A stretch of DNA of 64,000 nt, taken from contig CAMBEK010000003.1 in the NCBI GenBank assembly GCA_945865565.1, positions 1-64,000 on the forward strand. Direction: 5' to 3'. Below the pieces are notes generated by a model that saw nothing but the letters and a program-made list of their open reading frames with translations, did no database searches and was not told where the DNA came from. Made by a program: the position numbers and the translations under genes. This DNA comes from Pseudobacteriovorax antillogorgiicola (GTDB taxonomy: Bacteria; Bdellovibrionota_B; Oligoflexia; Oligoflexales; RGVZ01). This document shows, piece after piece, positions 10,291-20,359 of the stretch. Every line of letters starts with the position of its first letter. Within the stretch, counting starts at the first letter, position 1.

Positions 10291-10878
10291 CTACTTTTTG
10301 TTCTTTAATTCGGCTAGTTTTGCGAAAGGCGAGACCGGTTCGTCGACGACATCGCTGCCACCGCTGGAAAATACCCTGGGCGCAGACAAGTCGGCTTTGC
10401 AATAAAGGCACCGGTCCGATCCGGGTTCTGGCTGACAGCTTTGGGCCGGGACCGCCATCTGAACCAGGTCATTCAGCAGTTCCTCGACATCGATCTTTCC
10501 GTCCAGGATGTGGCGGTCCTCGAGGTCATCGGCGGACAAGGCAACCTCGCGGCGATCGTCCCGGGCACGAGGCACCGGTTTAAACAGCGCATCGACATCT
10601 TGGCTAAGGTCCACCGGAATCGAAAGATCACAGCGACTGCAGGGGACAAGGGGCTGATACTCTATCCGCCCCCGGACCGTGACACACCCAGACAACTCGC
10701 CATGCAGGGTCAATTCACCTTTTAATCGGCGCGGCTTGTCATCGATTCCCGGTGCGCAGGTGTCGTCTGCATCAAGGGAAAACGACGAATGGATGGCTTC
10801 CAACCACGGTTCGTCACCGTGAATCTGGATGGTTGCTTCTTTTTTGAGGTCCTTGACCGTTAGTTTCATAGGCTGCAT
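10291..10878 (-). CDS. YceD/DUF177-family protein
   Basis: C-terminal VPCSRCDLSIPVDL...DGKIDVEELLNDLVQMAVPAQSCQPE..CLYC layout typical of DUF177. Confidence 0.8.
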   Translation of the reverse strand: MQPMKLTVKDLKKEATIQIHGDEPWLEAIHSSFSLDADDTCAPGIDDKPRRLKGELTLHGELSGCVTVRGRIEYQPLVPCSRCDLSIPVDLSQDVDALFKPVPRARDDRREVALSADDLEDRHILDGKIDVEELLNDLVQMAVPAQSCQPEPGSDRCLYCKADLSAPRVFSSGGSDVVDEPVSPFAKLAELKNKK

Positions 10879-10900
10879 AACCTAAACTAAAGGAGGGCTC

Positions 10901-11371
10901 ATGTCACCACCTGCGAAGAGATGGACCGTTTACCGGCGCGGAGAAGCGCTGGGCACGTTCACTTCACCCGAAATTCGGGAGCAGCTCCGAAAGGGTGCCC
11001 TGTCCACGGGCGATTTTGCGTCCGCCGAGGGGTCTGCACTGCAACAAGAACTCATTGAAATCGATGAGATTTTTTTCTCCGCCGCCGACCAAAACGAATA
11101 CCTTTCTGAGTCCCCACGAAAGTCGCGCTGGGTCAAACGGGCTGAAGAACTCAACCTCCAAGCCGCGCCACCAACCCGGCCCAGCCCGAATCGCCTGAAA
11201 GCTGGACCGAATCTGCCTCGCCGCAATCATCGCCACCATGGAATGGGGGGACAACACCCAGGTTCGCTTCCCGCCCGCTCATCTGGGAACCCATGGCTTT
11301 TGGCCGTTTTTGCGGCTTTTGTCGCAATCGCCGCCGTGGCTGTCGCCTGGCTTATCCGCCGGCGAGGTTGA
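10901..11371 (+). CDS. GYF_2-like small protein with C-terminal membrane anchor
   Basis: WTVYRRGEALGTFTSPEIREQLRKGALSTGDFA resembles GYF_2; C-terminal hydrophobic helix LLAVFAAFVAIAAVAVAWLIRRRG. Confidence 0.6.
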   Translation: MSPPAKRWTVYRRGEALGTFTSPEIREQLRKGALSTGDFASAEGSALQQELIEIDEIFFSAADQNEYLSESPRKSRWVKRAEELNLQAAPPTRPSPNRLKAGPNLPRRNHRHHGMGGQHPGSLPARSSGNPWLLAVFAAFVAIAAVAVAWLIRRRG

Positions 11372-11496
11372 TGGGTGCCGATTCTCACAAGTTAACGATT
11401 GACCTGACATGAGGTTGGTAATAGAAGATGGTCGCTTGTTTCACGTTCCACGTTTCACGGCTCGTTTCGTGAAATCCAGACAAGGGAAATGGTCCC

Positions 11497-11709
11497 ATGC
11501 CAACACCAAAGTTTCGTACATCCAGCTCCAAGCGCAACATGCGCCGCTCACACCATCACCTGACGCCAGCTGGAATGTCAGTGTGCTCAAACTGCGGGAA
11601 CGTCAAAAAACCGCATTCGGTCTGTGAAGACTGCGGGCATCACAAGGGCAAGGCTGTTTTGCCGGCGAAAGTGTCCGCCGGTAATTCTGAATTCACTGCC
11701 GAATCCTGA
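11497..11709 (+). CDS. rpmF: 50S ribosomal protein L32
   Basis: MPTPKFRTSSSKRNMRRSHHHLT...CSNCG...CEDCGHHKG. Confidence 0.93.
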   Translation: MPTPKFRTSSSKRNMRRSHHHLTPAGMSVCSNCGNVKKPHSVCEDCGHHKGKAVLPAKVSAGNSEFTAES

Positions 11710-11720
11710 TTCGACCAACC

Positions 11721-12662
11721 ATGTCGACTCGCAATGCCGCTACCACTCTGGCTATGTTCCCCGGACAGGGGTCTCAATACGTCGGTATGGGGCGGCAATT
11801 GCTTTCTGAATTCCCCGACTCCCGCCTTGCTTTTGAAGAAGCGGAAGATGCCACTAGCATCAATATCCGCAAGCTTTGCCTTGATGGTCCGGAAGACGAA
11901 CTCAAGCTCACGGCAAACACACAACCCTGCATCTTGACCGTCAGCGCCGCCATGTGGCGCGTCCTGGAAAAAGAAGCCGGGTTTCGCGCCGAATGGTTTG
12001 CAGGGCACAGCCTTGGTGAATACTCGGCACTGGTAGCCTCAGGAAAACTTGCCCTCAATCGGGCTGCTTTTTTGGTTCGCCGCCGCGGAGAAGCCATGCA
12101 AGCCGCTGTTCCAGCCGGAGCCGGAGCCATGGCGGCCGTCATGGGTGTTGCGCCAGAAACATTGCTGTCCCGGGCCGAAAAAGCGTCACGCCCCGGCTGC
12201 GTTGTCGAAGTCGTTAATTTCAACAGTCCACAACAACTCGTGATCGCTGGCCACAAGACAGCTGTCGAAGATCTCGTAAAATCCCTGGAAGCCGAGAAGG
12301 CCCGCTGCGTCATGCTGCCGGTCAGCGCTCCGTTCCATTCATCTTTGATGACGAAAGCCCGGGAAGCCATGGAGCCTTTGCTCCGTGACACGCCCCTGTG
12401 CAATTCACCAGAAAAGGTGATTGCAAACCGCACCGGGAAAGTCGAATCCCCTTACCAGATCCAACACCTGATCGATCAAATTGATCACAGCGTCTTGTGG
12501 ACCCAGACCCTGGAGACAGCCGTTGCTGCTGGCTGTGTGGATTTTGTAGAAATTGGCCCAGGAAAAGTCTTGAACGGATTGGCCAAGCGTCAAATCCCAA
12601 AAGATGCCCGGCTCACCCACACGGATGACATCCGGGCAGCCGTCACTTCACTCTGTCGTTAA
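11721..12662 (+). CDS. fabD: Malonyl-CoA:ACP transacylase
   Basis: MFPGQGSQYVGMG, GHSLGEYSALVASG, VSAPFHSSLM, EIGPGKVLNGL. Confidence 0.96.
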   Translation: MSTRNAATTLAMFPGQGSQYVGMGRQLLSEFPDSRLAFEEAEDATSINIRKLCLDGPEDELKLTANTQPCILTVSAAMWRVLEKEAGFRAEWFAGHSLGEYSALVASGKLALNRAAFLVRRRGEAMQAAVPAGAGAMAAVMGVAPETLLSRAEKASRPGCVVEVVNFNSPQQLVIAGHKTAVEDLVKSLEAEKARCVMLPVSAPFHSSLMTKAREAMEPLLRDTPLCNSPEKVIANRTGKVESPYQIQHLIDQIDHSVLWTQTLETAVAAGCVDFVEIGPGKVLNGLAKRQIPKDARLTHTDDIRAAVTSLCR

Positions 12663-14034
12663 AGGCAGTCGCCCAAGCCGGGTTAAACTTTCCTTTGGCG
12701 TAAACCACACCAATTCGCATCTGTTTAAAAATATCGTTGGCAATCCTTTGGATATCTTCTGGCGTCACACGCTCTAAATCTGCCGGCATCTCGTACAGCC
12801 GGTCGGTGGACCCATAATAATTGAAAGTCGACAGCAGAGCCCCGGCGATGCCGCCGTGGGTTTCCTGGGTCATGAAATAGGATGTGCTGAAGACCACCTT
12901 GAAGCGGTCCACTTCGACCTGCGAAAACCGTTTGGTTTTCAATCGCTGAATGACGGCGGCGATAGCATCCATGGTTTCCTGGGGCTTTGAGGTCGAAACT
13001 GAAATCGCTCCAATGCCGACCCGGTACTGGATTTGCCCTGCACCCACCCCGTATGAAAGTGACTTTCTAGTCCGAACCTCGTCCCACAGCTCCTCACTAA
13101 GCATTTCAAAAACAAGGCGCGATGCTGTGGAATCCTTTGCAGCAGCCCCGATGGCCGGAAACTTTATCTTGATGTAGGCAGTCGGTATATCCCGCTCCTC
13201 CATCGCAAACGCGTTTGAAGAATCAAAAGACGGAGCCGTCACTGCGGCAGCATCGCGCTTTTTTCCAGACCAGTTACCGAATATCTTTTTTACATCCGCC
13301 AGAACCTTTTCGTCCGGCATATCTGACACGACAACAATAACTGGTGGCGGACCTGCCAACAGAGACTTGTGGTAAGCAACCACATCATCACGGCCCAAGG
13401 CAGCCAGCTCACCAAGCGCCTCATCGCGCAGCAATCGGTACGGGTGTCCGACAGGGTAATAGACACGATTCACGACATCATTTGACCACGACCCCGGATC
13501 CTCTGACATTCCTTTGAAGGAGGCTTCCATCCGGTCCTTCTGCAACTTCACATCAACTGGGTCAAAGACAGGATTCATTACAACGGCAACAAAAGCTGGA
13601 AAAGCTTGACCCCAGTAGGATGAAAGCGCGGTCATCGAACATTGGGAAAACTCGACACCGCCACCGCATCCTATGCCGATGGAATAACGCTCAGTTAGTT
13701 TATTAAGTTTCTCTTTTGAATAACCCTTTGCGGCACGTCCCATGCTCGACATGGACCAATCATTCAGGACCTTGCGTCCTGACGGCTGATTTGCAGAACC
13801 CTCAGGAAAACCAACCGAGATGGTTGAAATTCCTGAATCGGGAACGCGGCGAATGATGACCGTCACACCAGAATCCAGGACAACCGTTTTGGTTGCCTTC
13901 TTCTGAGCCGCAACCGACTCAGGCTTCACCAGATTTATATTGTTTGCCGCGTAGGCCGGGGAAAAAAGTGCGGCCGAAGCAGCTACAAATATCCCGCGCA
14001 AAATCAGAGAGGACAGGTGGCTTCTTTTACTCAT
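12643..14034 (-). CDS. M16-family peptidase-like subunit, no HxxEH motif
   Basis: M16 architecture; LNDWSMSSMGRAAKGYS at the HxxEH position; coupled to upstream M16 gene by ATGA overlap. Confidence 0.85.
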   Translation of the reverse strand: MSKRSHLSSLILRGIFVAASAALFSPAYAANNINLVKPESVAAQKKATKTVVLDSGVTVIIRRVPDSGISTISVGFPEGSANQPSGRKVLNDWSMSSMGRAAKGYSKEKLNKLTERYSIGIGCGGGVEFSQCSMTALSSYWGQAFPAFVAVVMNPVFDPVDVKLQKDRMEASFKGMSEDPGSWSNDVVNRVYYPVGHPYRLLRDEALGELAALGRDDVVAYHKSLLAGPPPVIVVVSDMPDEKVLADVKKIFGNWSGKKRDAAAVTAPSFDSSNAFAMEERDIPTAYIKIKFPAIGAAAKDSTASRLVFEMLSEELWDEVRTRKSLSYGVGAGQIQYRVGIGAISVSTSKPQETMDAIAAVIQRLKTKRFSQVEVDRFKVVFSTSYFMTQETHGGIAGALLSTFNYYGSTDRLYEMPADLERVTPEDIQRIANDIFKQMRIGVVYAKGKFNPAWATAFNDRVK

Positions 14035-15461
14035 TTCAGACCCTCCGCATTGTCTTTCAGACCCACCTTGCCCGCAGCGGCCGGCGACATGAAAGTCGAA
14101 CTGACGACTGGCTTTTTGACCAACCAGCGAGACACAAACGCCTGCACGTCACTCATCTTTACCGCCTGCAGTTTCGTCAGATAGTCATTGTAGTAATCGA
14201 GTCCAGTCACAGCCCACCAAAAAGCCAATGATTTGGTATGTTCAGATATCTTATTGAGTTCGAACTTGCGCTCAATCTGAAAGCCACGCTTGGCGTCTTC
14301 AAATTGATCCCGGGAGAAATAACCTGGCCTGCGCCACTCAGAAATTTCTGCCAGCAAAAGTTCGCGGGCCTTCTGGGATTTCTCTGGTGTTGTTGTCGCA
14401 GAAACCGAGAATTCACCTGCGTCACCCTGGGTGTAATATCCGCCGCCCGCTGAAAAGGTCAGTCCCGAATCAATGAATTTTTTATAGAAACGACCGTTAC
14501 GGTGACCGAGCATCCTGCCAAGGATATCTGCCGGATACGTATCGCTGCGTTCTATCTGTGCCCGCGGACCTGCAAAAGTCAGTTGGATGTCCGCATTTTC
14601 AACATCAGGCCTGGTCATGACAAAATCGGAAGATTTCTTGGCTCCCGTCAAAGTGGGACGAGTGACGGGCTTCCATCCAGCGGGATTTTCCCATGTACCG
14701 AAATGCTTTTGAACCATGCCGGGCAGCGTGATTGGATCGAAATCGCCACCAACAAGAAGGGCGCAATTCGCTGGCGCGAAAACCTCACGCTTTATCCGCA
14801 GCAACTGCTCTCTGGTGGCTGTTTCAATGACCTTTCGGACGCCGAGGGGATTTCTACGGTATTCGTCCGCACCATAGGACAACTTTCGCACAAGATTATA
14901 GCGGTCAAAGGATGGCGATGACGCGTCACGGTCGTACTCATCAAGGACAACGCGCCGCTCCTTTTCCATTTCTTTTTGTTCAAGCAAGGGTGTTGCGATG
15001 GCATCTGCCATGAACTGCAGCCCCTCATCCAGAAAAGCCGACGGCAGCGTGAAATAATAGCGCACCACTTCCGCCGAGGTATCGCCATTGAAGACGATAC
15101 CAAGTTCACGAACCCGGTTCATAAAGGCCTCTTGATCAGGAAGCCGTTTATTTCCCTTGAAAAACATGTGCTCCCAAAGGTGAGTCAGCCCGTTGATCTC
15201 GGGAGTTTCGGTCATCGATCCCGCTTTTGCGGTGAGAACGATTGTGACCAACGGCACCTTGGACGAAGGCACCATCACGAGATCGAGGCCGTTGGCTTGC
15301 TCGATCATCGCAAAGGAAGACTGAAGCCCCGAGGCCGCGGAAGATGCCGCAGAAGAGGCAGAAGAAGCGGCAGAAGAGACAGTAAAGGATAGTGCCAAAG
15401 ACGAAAGCAGAAGCGCGGCCATGCCCGCACTTGATCGATACGATTTAACAGCGAACCTCAT
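14031..15461 (-). CDS. M16-family zinc peptidase, secreted
   Basis: HLWEHMFFKGNKRLPDQEAF (HxxEH); signal peptide followed by SSAASSASSAASSAAS low-complexity linker. Confidence 0.9.
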   Translation of the reverse strand: MRFAVKSYRSSAGMAALLLSSLALSFTVSSAASSASSAASSAASGLQSSFAMIEQANGLDLVMVPSSKVPLVTIVLTAKAGSMTETPEINGLTHLWEHMFFKGNKRLPDQEAFMNRVRELGIVFNGDTSAEVVRYYFTLPSAFLDEGLQFMADAIATPLLEQKEMEKERRVVLDEYDRDASSPSFDRYNLVRKLSYGADEYRRNPLGVRKVIETATREQLLRIKREVFAPANCALLVGGDFDPITLPGMVQKHFGTWENPAGWKPVTRPTLTGAKKSSDFVMTRPDVENADIQLTFAGPRAQIERSDTYPADILGRMLGHRNGRFYKKFIDSGLTFSAGGGYYTQGDAGEFSVSATTTPEKSQKARELLLAEISEWRRPGYFSRDQFEDAKRGFQIERKFELNKISEHTKSLAFWWAVTGLDYYNDYLTKLQAVKMSDVQAFVSRWLVKKPVVSSTFMSPAAAGKVGLKDNAEGLK

Positions 15462-15496
15462 CCGTGAGTGCCCCCAATAAAACTGACTCGAAAAAT

Positions 15497-17503
15497 TTAG
15501 ATCGAGTCAGCGATGATTTCAGAAATATCCTTGACCGTAACTTCATCTGCCTTGCCGTTGGCCTTGACGCCATCGGTCAGCATCGTCATACAGAACGGAC
15601 ATGCAACGGCCACGGTTTTCGCACCGGTTGCGATCGCTTCCGCGGCACGATTGTTATTGATCCGCGTCCCAATATGCTCTTCCATCCACATGCGCCCGCC
15701 GCCGGCACCGCAACAAAACCCTTGCTCGCGGTTGCGGGGCATCTCAGTCAGTTTTACGGTTGGGACAGCCTCCAGAACCTGACGTGGACTTTCGTAGACT
15801 TCATTGTGACGGCCGAGATAGCAGGAATCGTGATAAGTGATTTCTGACTCTGCAGGCACCGCCGATGGCTTGATTTTTCCCGTCTTGACCAGATCGGTGA
15901 TCAGTTCCGAATGATGCACAACCTCAGCCTTGAATCCAAAATCAGGATATTCATTCTTGATGGTGTTGAAGCAGTGCGGACAGCCAGTCACCACCTTCTT
16001 CACGCTATATTTCTTCATCGTGCCGACATTTTCTTCGATCGCAGCGTTCGCAAGGTATTCATTACCCAAACGGCGCGCGGTGTCCCCGTTGCATTTTTCC
16101 TCAGTACCAAGGATCGAAAAGCTAACGCCGGCGGTTTGCATGATCTTCACAATGGAACGAGAGACTTTCTTGTAGCGCTCGTCGTACGAACCCGCGCAAC
16201 CAACCCAGAACAGGTATTCCACATCGCTTTTTTCAGCCATTGTCGACACGCCAAGTCCCTTGGACCAGTCCGCGCGCGTCGAAGGATTCATCGCCCAAGG
16301 CGAGGAATTGTTCTCAAGATTTTTGAACGTATTTGCCAGCTCTGGCGGGAATTGCCCTTCGGTGAGGGTCATGTAGCGCCGCATGTCCACAATGGCCGGA
16401 ATGTGTTCGATAAAGAGCGGACAGGCTTCCATGCATGCACCGCAGGTGGTGCAGCTCCAAAGCTCATCGCGGGTAACAATACCGTCTATAAGCGGACGCT
16501 GCTTTTCTTCGGGCAAAGTGGCCGCTTCGGTCACGGCACTCTTGAGGTGTTTGATGATCATGCGCGGATCAAGAGGCTTGCCCGTATTGGTGGCGGGGCA
16601 CTGCGAAGAACAACGACCACACTCGACGCACGTGTAACCATCAAGGAGCTGCTTCCATGAAAAATCCTGGACCTTGCCAACGCCAAATGATTCGGCGTCA
16701 TCTTTGAATTCCATGGGGCGCAACCTTCCGCGCGGCTTCAGCGAACGGAAAAATATATTTGGCCAGACCCACACAAAGTGCTGATGCTTGGAATATGGAA
16801 TAAAGGAAGTAAAGGCGAACAGGATGCCGACGTGAAACCACCAGAATCCGTTTGAAAAAGACTCCCAACCCGTCAAGCTTGAGACGCCAAATAAACCACC
16901 GATTCCGCTTCCAAACAGGCGCGACATGGGAAGGGCCTCCGCAGGAAGTCCGCCCACCTGTGCCGGGAGAAAGGTTTTTCCACCCATGTAAATCAAGGAC
17001 GTGGCAACAAGGCCTAAAATTGCACCCAATACAATCAACCCATCGACCTTCGAATCCCGGCCCAGACTAGCCAGCCTCGGTGGCATAAAAAACAGACGGC
17101 GGCTGATGGCCCAAACAATCGCTACGACCACAGCAAAATTCGCGATGTCTTGCGTCAACAAATAGATGTGGTAGGCGTCTCCCCCGCCCAGGAACCACTG
17201 AAAACTGAAGGGAGCATAAATCCCATGCAGCACTGTCTCGGCGGTCCCGATGGTAACCGTCACGAAACCCCAAAAGATGATTGCGTGCATGAAGCCCGGA
17301 ACAAATTCACGGAACATGCGCGGCTGAAGAAAACCCCCAACGACAACACCCAGAACCCTCTGCGGCAGATTATCCGTCCGGGTTTCCTCGGCAGCGGTTC
17401 CAAGGTGAAACCATCGCCAGAGCTTGACGATATTGAATCCAAAGAAACCAAAAACAGAAAGTGCCAGCACTGCAAAAATAAAATTAGCGGTAGACATGGA
17501 CAA
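15497..17503 (-). CDS. (Fe-S)-binding membrane oxidoreductase with N-terminal NarI-like TM domain, two 4Fe-4S motifs and CCG (HdrD/GlpC) domains
   Basis: [69 protein letters not shown]. Confidence 0.9.
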   Translation of the reverse strand: MSMSTANFIFAVLALSVFGFFGFNIVKLWRWFHLGTAAEETRTDNLPQRVLGVVVGGFLQPRMFREFVPGFMHAIIFWGFVTVTIGTAETVLHGIYAPFSFQWFLGGGDAYHIYLLTQDIANFAVVVAIVWAISRRLFFMPPRLASLGRDSKVDGLIVLGAILGLVATSLIYMGGKTFLPAQVGGLPAEALPMSRLFGSGIGGLFGVSSLTGWESFSNGFWWFHVGILFAFTSFIPYSKHQHFVWVWPNIFFRSLKPRGRLRPMEFKDDAESFGVGKVQDFSWKQLLDGYTCVECGRCSSQCPATNTGKPLDPRMIIKHLKSAVTEAATLPEEKQRPLIDGIVTRDELWSCTTCGACMEACPLFIEHIPAIVDMRRYMTLTEGQFPPELANTFKNLENNSSPWAMNPSTRADWSKGLGVSTMAEKSDVEYLFWVGCAGSYDERYKKVSRSIVKIMQTAGVSFSILGTEEKCNGDTARRLGNEYLANAAIEENVGTMKKYSVKKVVTGCPHCFNTIKNEYPDFGFKAEVVHHSELITDLVKTGKIKPSAVPAESEITYHDSCYLGRHNEVYESPRQVLEAVPTVKLTEMPRNREQGFCCGAGGGRMWMEEHIGTRINNNRAAEAIATGAKTVAVACPFCMTMLTDGVKANGKADEVTVKDISEIIADSI

Positions 17504-17537
17504 CTCTCCTTAAGGTCGAAATATCAGATGAGATGCA

Positions 17538-17924
17538 TCAAGACGACCGGGCAGCCTTCCTCAGGCTCCGCCGGGCCTCAAACAACATCAGGTGTGTCTC
17601 GTACTGGATCCTGCGGGCGATCGCATCGCCATGGATGTCGGCGTATTCTTGAATAAAATCCAGATAGGCTTTATCGCACAACGCTCGCCTTTGGGCACCT
17701 GCCACTGGGGCGCGATTGACGACTTCGTTTTTTTGAATTTGCCGGAAATGGCGTTCGACATCCTTCAGCCGGACAGGAAGGAGTGCCTCAAGGCGTCGCG
17801 CAACCTGACGGGACTTCAACGCCTCTTGCGCATGCGACTGGATTGCGCGGGTCAATTTTTCCTGGGCCATGTGCAAGTCCAAAGCCGGTATCCTCAAATC
17901 AACAAACGACCAGCGACTGACCAA
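17538..17924 (-). CDS. Hypothetical protein
   Basis: Coherent ORF in a minus-strand gene run; no recognised motif. Confidence 0.5.
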   Translation of the reverse strand: MVSRWSFVDLRIPALDLHMAQEKLTRAIQSHAQEALKSRQVARRLEALLPVRLKDVERHFRQIQKNEVVNRAPVAGAQRRALCDKAYLDFIQEYADIHGDAIARRIQYETHLMLFEARRSLRKAARSS

Positions 17925-17959
17925 AGAATTATCAGCGTATTCACGCGGGAATTTCAGCG

Positions 17960-20359
17960 TCAGCGAACGACCTCCCGAGTATATCGATCAAGGAGAATCT
18001 TGTCATCATCATCCACCCGCGAACGGGACACTTCATCGAGGATATCTTCGCGGTATTTTCGGTCTACTTCGTACTCCCGCTTAATCTCAACATCACCCCC
18101 GACAATGGACTGGCCGTAGTAATTGTCGCCATTCACCCGGCGCCTCCGCCCCCGGTCCTGACCAGAATCTCGCGCACGTTGGGCAGCTTGCTCGGCCTGG
18201 CGCAGCAACCGGCCAGCCATGTCGGAACTGCTCTCAGCCCCGGCAAATTGGCCCGCATTCCCCTGCTCAATCGTCTGCTGCATTTGAATGGCGGCGGCCT
18301 TAAGGCGCGCCTCGGCCCCGGGAGCAAAAGCCCGAACTTTGCCCTCGAGCCCCTTGGTTCCCTTTAAATTGCTGTTTTCAATAGCCCTCAGCCCCGGCCA
18401 GTTCGCCTCCACGTCTTTGGCCTGCCTGGATTGAGCCCGATCCAGGCCTCCGGAAACCTCGCCTTGGCGCCTTTGCAGTTCACGCAATTCGTTTTCGGTC
18501 GAGGCGAGTCCGCGCTGGCGTTCGGCTTCCCGCCGCTTTCGGGATTCGTCTTCTTTTGCCTCAAGCTCATCGATCCAAGCCCTATATTTTGCAACCCCAC
18601 GCGCAATTTTTGCGAGGGCATTCTGTGCACCAGCATCACGATCCGTGACATTCCCGGGCTGATCTGCGCCGATCAAACCTTGAATATCCCGAATCATCCG
18701 ATGGAAGGGCTTTTGATCGCGAATGGAGGGCCACTGGGATGGAATTAAATCCTTCCCGAGGCGTTCCACCCGCGCGATCCAAAACTTGTGACGCTCATCC
18801 AGAAAAAGACTCAAGCGGGAAAGGATGCGAGCGGCAGATGCTTCGCGCCCCTGATCGGGAGTTTGAAGGACCCGCGACAAAGTTCTTGTGGCAACAAAAA
18901 AATCACGGTCCCTCTCCCTTTGATCAATCGATTCATGGGCAAACAGGAATTCGCCGAGGGAGGCAGACAATTCAAGCATGGCAGATTCATCGCCTTCGCC
19001 AACCCGCGCATCGAACGAATTAAGGTCGTTGCGATCAAGTGCATCAAAATAGGGAGAATCAGCTGACTGTTGTGCGGCAAGCCCACTTAACCGCTGAGAA
19101 TCCTTTTTGACCTCTGGATTCAGTAATTTCCCTGATTGAGCCGCATCATCGACGACCGACTTCAGCTCACGCAGGGTCGCCAACGTCCGGCGGTAACGCC
19201 CATAAGAACTCAAAACCGTGATGCGCAATGGCTCACTGGCCCCGGTTAACGGTTTCGGGACAGAACGGTCGGTGGCGATGGCAACAATGGTGACCTCCGA
19301 TTCATCGGACTCGACATATGGCTCCAAAGTTACACTGTAGTCCGTGTCAATTTCGCGGCGATCGTCAGAAAGAACATTAAGCACATTTTCCACCGACTCT
19401 TGCTTGCCGCTGCGAATCAAAAGCTTTACCGCCGCAACAGGAGCCTCGGCCCGCACCCCGATCTTGAGGGGCAGTGGTTTGTCATCGTGCCAGGCACCAC
19501 CAAAAGGCGAAGCGGAATCTGGATTGGGGGCGCCCCCGGGAAAAGCCGTCGCGACAAGGGTGACCTTTGGCACCGGGAGCGACTGCACTTTGATGTTGGC
19601 CAAAAGAAGTGAGCGCCCATCGCCGTTCAAGTAGACGGCTGTGGAGCGCGAGACAGTCAACGTAATGGTAAATCGGCGCTCCTTGTCTGATTTGGTCATC
19701 ACAAAGTTTTGCGACGAGTCGCGAAGTTCGATGGCAGGACTTCCATCGGCGTAAGTTGCGATTTCGATCAGATTTCCTTCGAGAAGTTCAATATCTGGCG
19801 TCCGGTGGCGGTAAATGGCGATCACGCGCGGGCTCGTCGAATCCGGATTCGAAGGATCTCCTTTCAAGATGGCAATCTTTGCCCTCGGCTGCCAAACAGA
19901 AAGGACGCCCGCCAATTGACCCCAAGCCCGTGACAGGCTGGGAGGCTCGATCAACAAAATAAAAACGCCAAACAGCACCGGCACCAGCAAACGCTGACGA
20001 CGGCGATGCATAATCGCCGCCAGGTCGGCACCAAGGCGTCGACGCAACACCAAATCAGCGTGACCGGCACTGTTGCTTTGGACTGCAGGCAAAAGCATCT
20101 CGCGCAATAGATGCCATCGCTCCGGCAGGTCCTGCTGGTTTGTACCAGACACACTCCACCAAAGCGCCGCAAGCCGCTCAATCAATCCGACCAATACAGC
20201 AAGAACCAAAGCCCGCGTCAGGTTGTCCCACTCATCGCCGGGATACCACAAGGATCCAAGCGCAAAAAAAACGAATGCCAGAACTGCGCATTCGATCAGC
20301 GTCTGAAAAAACCTATGTCGAACTTTTAGTTTTTCAAACGCGACTGCTTCGGGATTCAT
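17960..20359 (-). CDS. Large membrane-anchored protein with coiled-coil/charged C-terminal half (DUF4175-like in layout)
   Basis: Two N-terminal TM regions, beta-rich middle, helical R/E/Q-rich C-terminus; start MNPEAVAFEKLK at 20359 overlaps upstream stop as ATGA. Confidence 0.65.
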   Translation of the reverse strand: MNPEAVAFEKLKVRHRFFQTLIECAVLAFVFFALGSLWYPGDEWDNLTRALVLAVLVGLIERLAALWWSVSGTNQQDLPERWHLLREMLLPAVQSNSAGHADLVLRRRLGADLAAIMHRRRQRLLVPVLFGVFILLIEPPSLSRAWGQLAGVLSVWQPRAKIAILKGDPSNPDSTSPRVIAIYRHRTPDIELLEGNLIEIATYADGSPAIELRDSSQNFVMTKSDKERRFTITLTVSRSTAVYLNGDGRSLLLANIKVQSLPVPKVTLVATAFPGGAPNPDSASPFGGAWHDDKPLPLKIGVRAEAPVAAVKLLIRSGKQESVENVLNVLSDDRREIDTDYSVTLEPYVESDESEVTIVAIATDRSVPKPLTGASEPLRITVLSSYGRYRRTLATLRELKSVVDDAAQSGKLLNPEVKKDSQRLSGLAAQQSADSPYFDALDRNDLNSFDARVGEGDESAMLELSASLGEFLFAHESIDQRERDRDFFVATRTLSRVLQTPDQGREASAARILSRLSLFLDERHKFWIARVERLGKDLIPSQWPSIRDQKPFHRMIRDIQGLIGADQPGNVTDRDAGAQNALAKIARGVAKYRAWIDELEAKEDESRKRREAERQRGLASTENELRELQRRQGEVSGGLDRAQSRQAKDVEANWPGLRAIENSNLKGTKGLEGKVRAFAPGAEARLKAAAIQMQQTIEQGNAGQFAGAESSSDMAGRLLRQAEQAAQRARDSGQDRGRRRRVNGDNYYGQSIVGGDVEIKREYEVDRKYREDILDEVSRSRVDDDDKILLDRYTREVVR

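Noticed and set aside
11436-11475. parS-like centromere site (TGTTTCACG... half-sites)
   Set aside because: Only half-site resemblance, no TGTTTCACGTGAAACA palindrome, no parAB nearby
11774-12433. 219-aa minus-strand ORF opposite fabD
   Set aside because: Antisense shadow; Ser/Arg-rich composition
15911-16660. 249-aa plus-strand ORF opposite the Fe-S oxidoreductase
   Set aside because: Shadow ORF inside a well-supported gene
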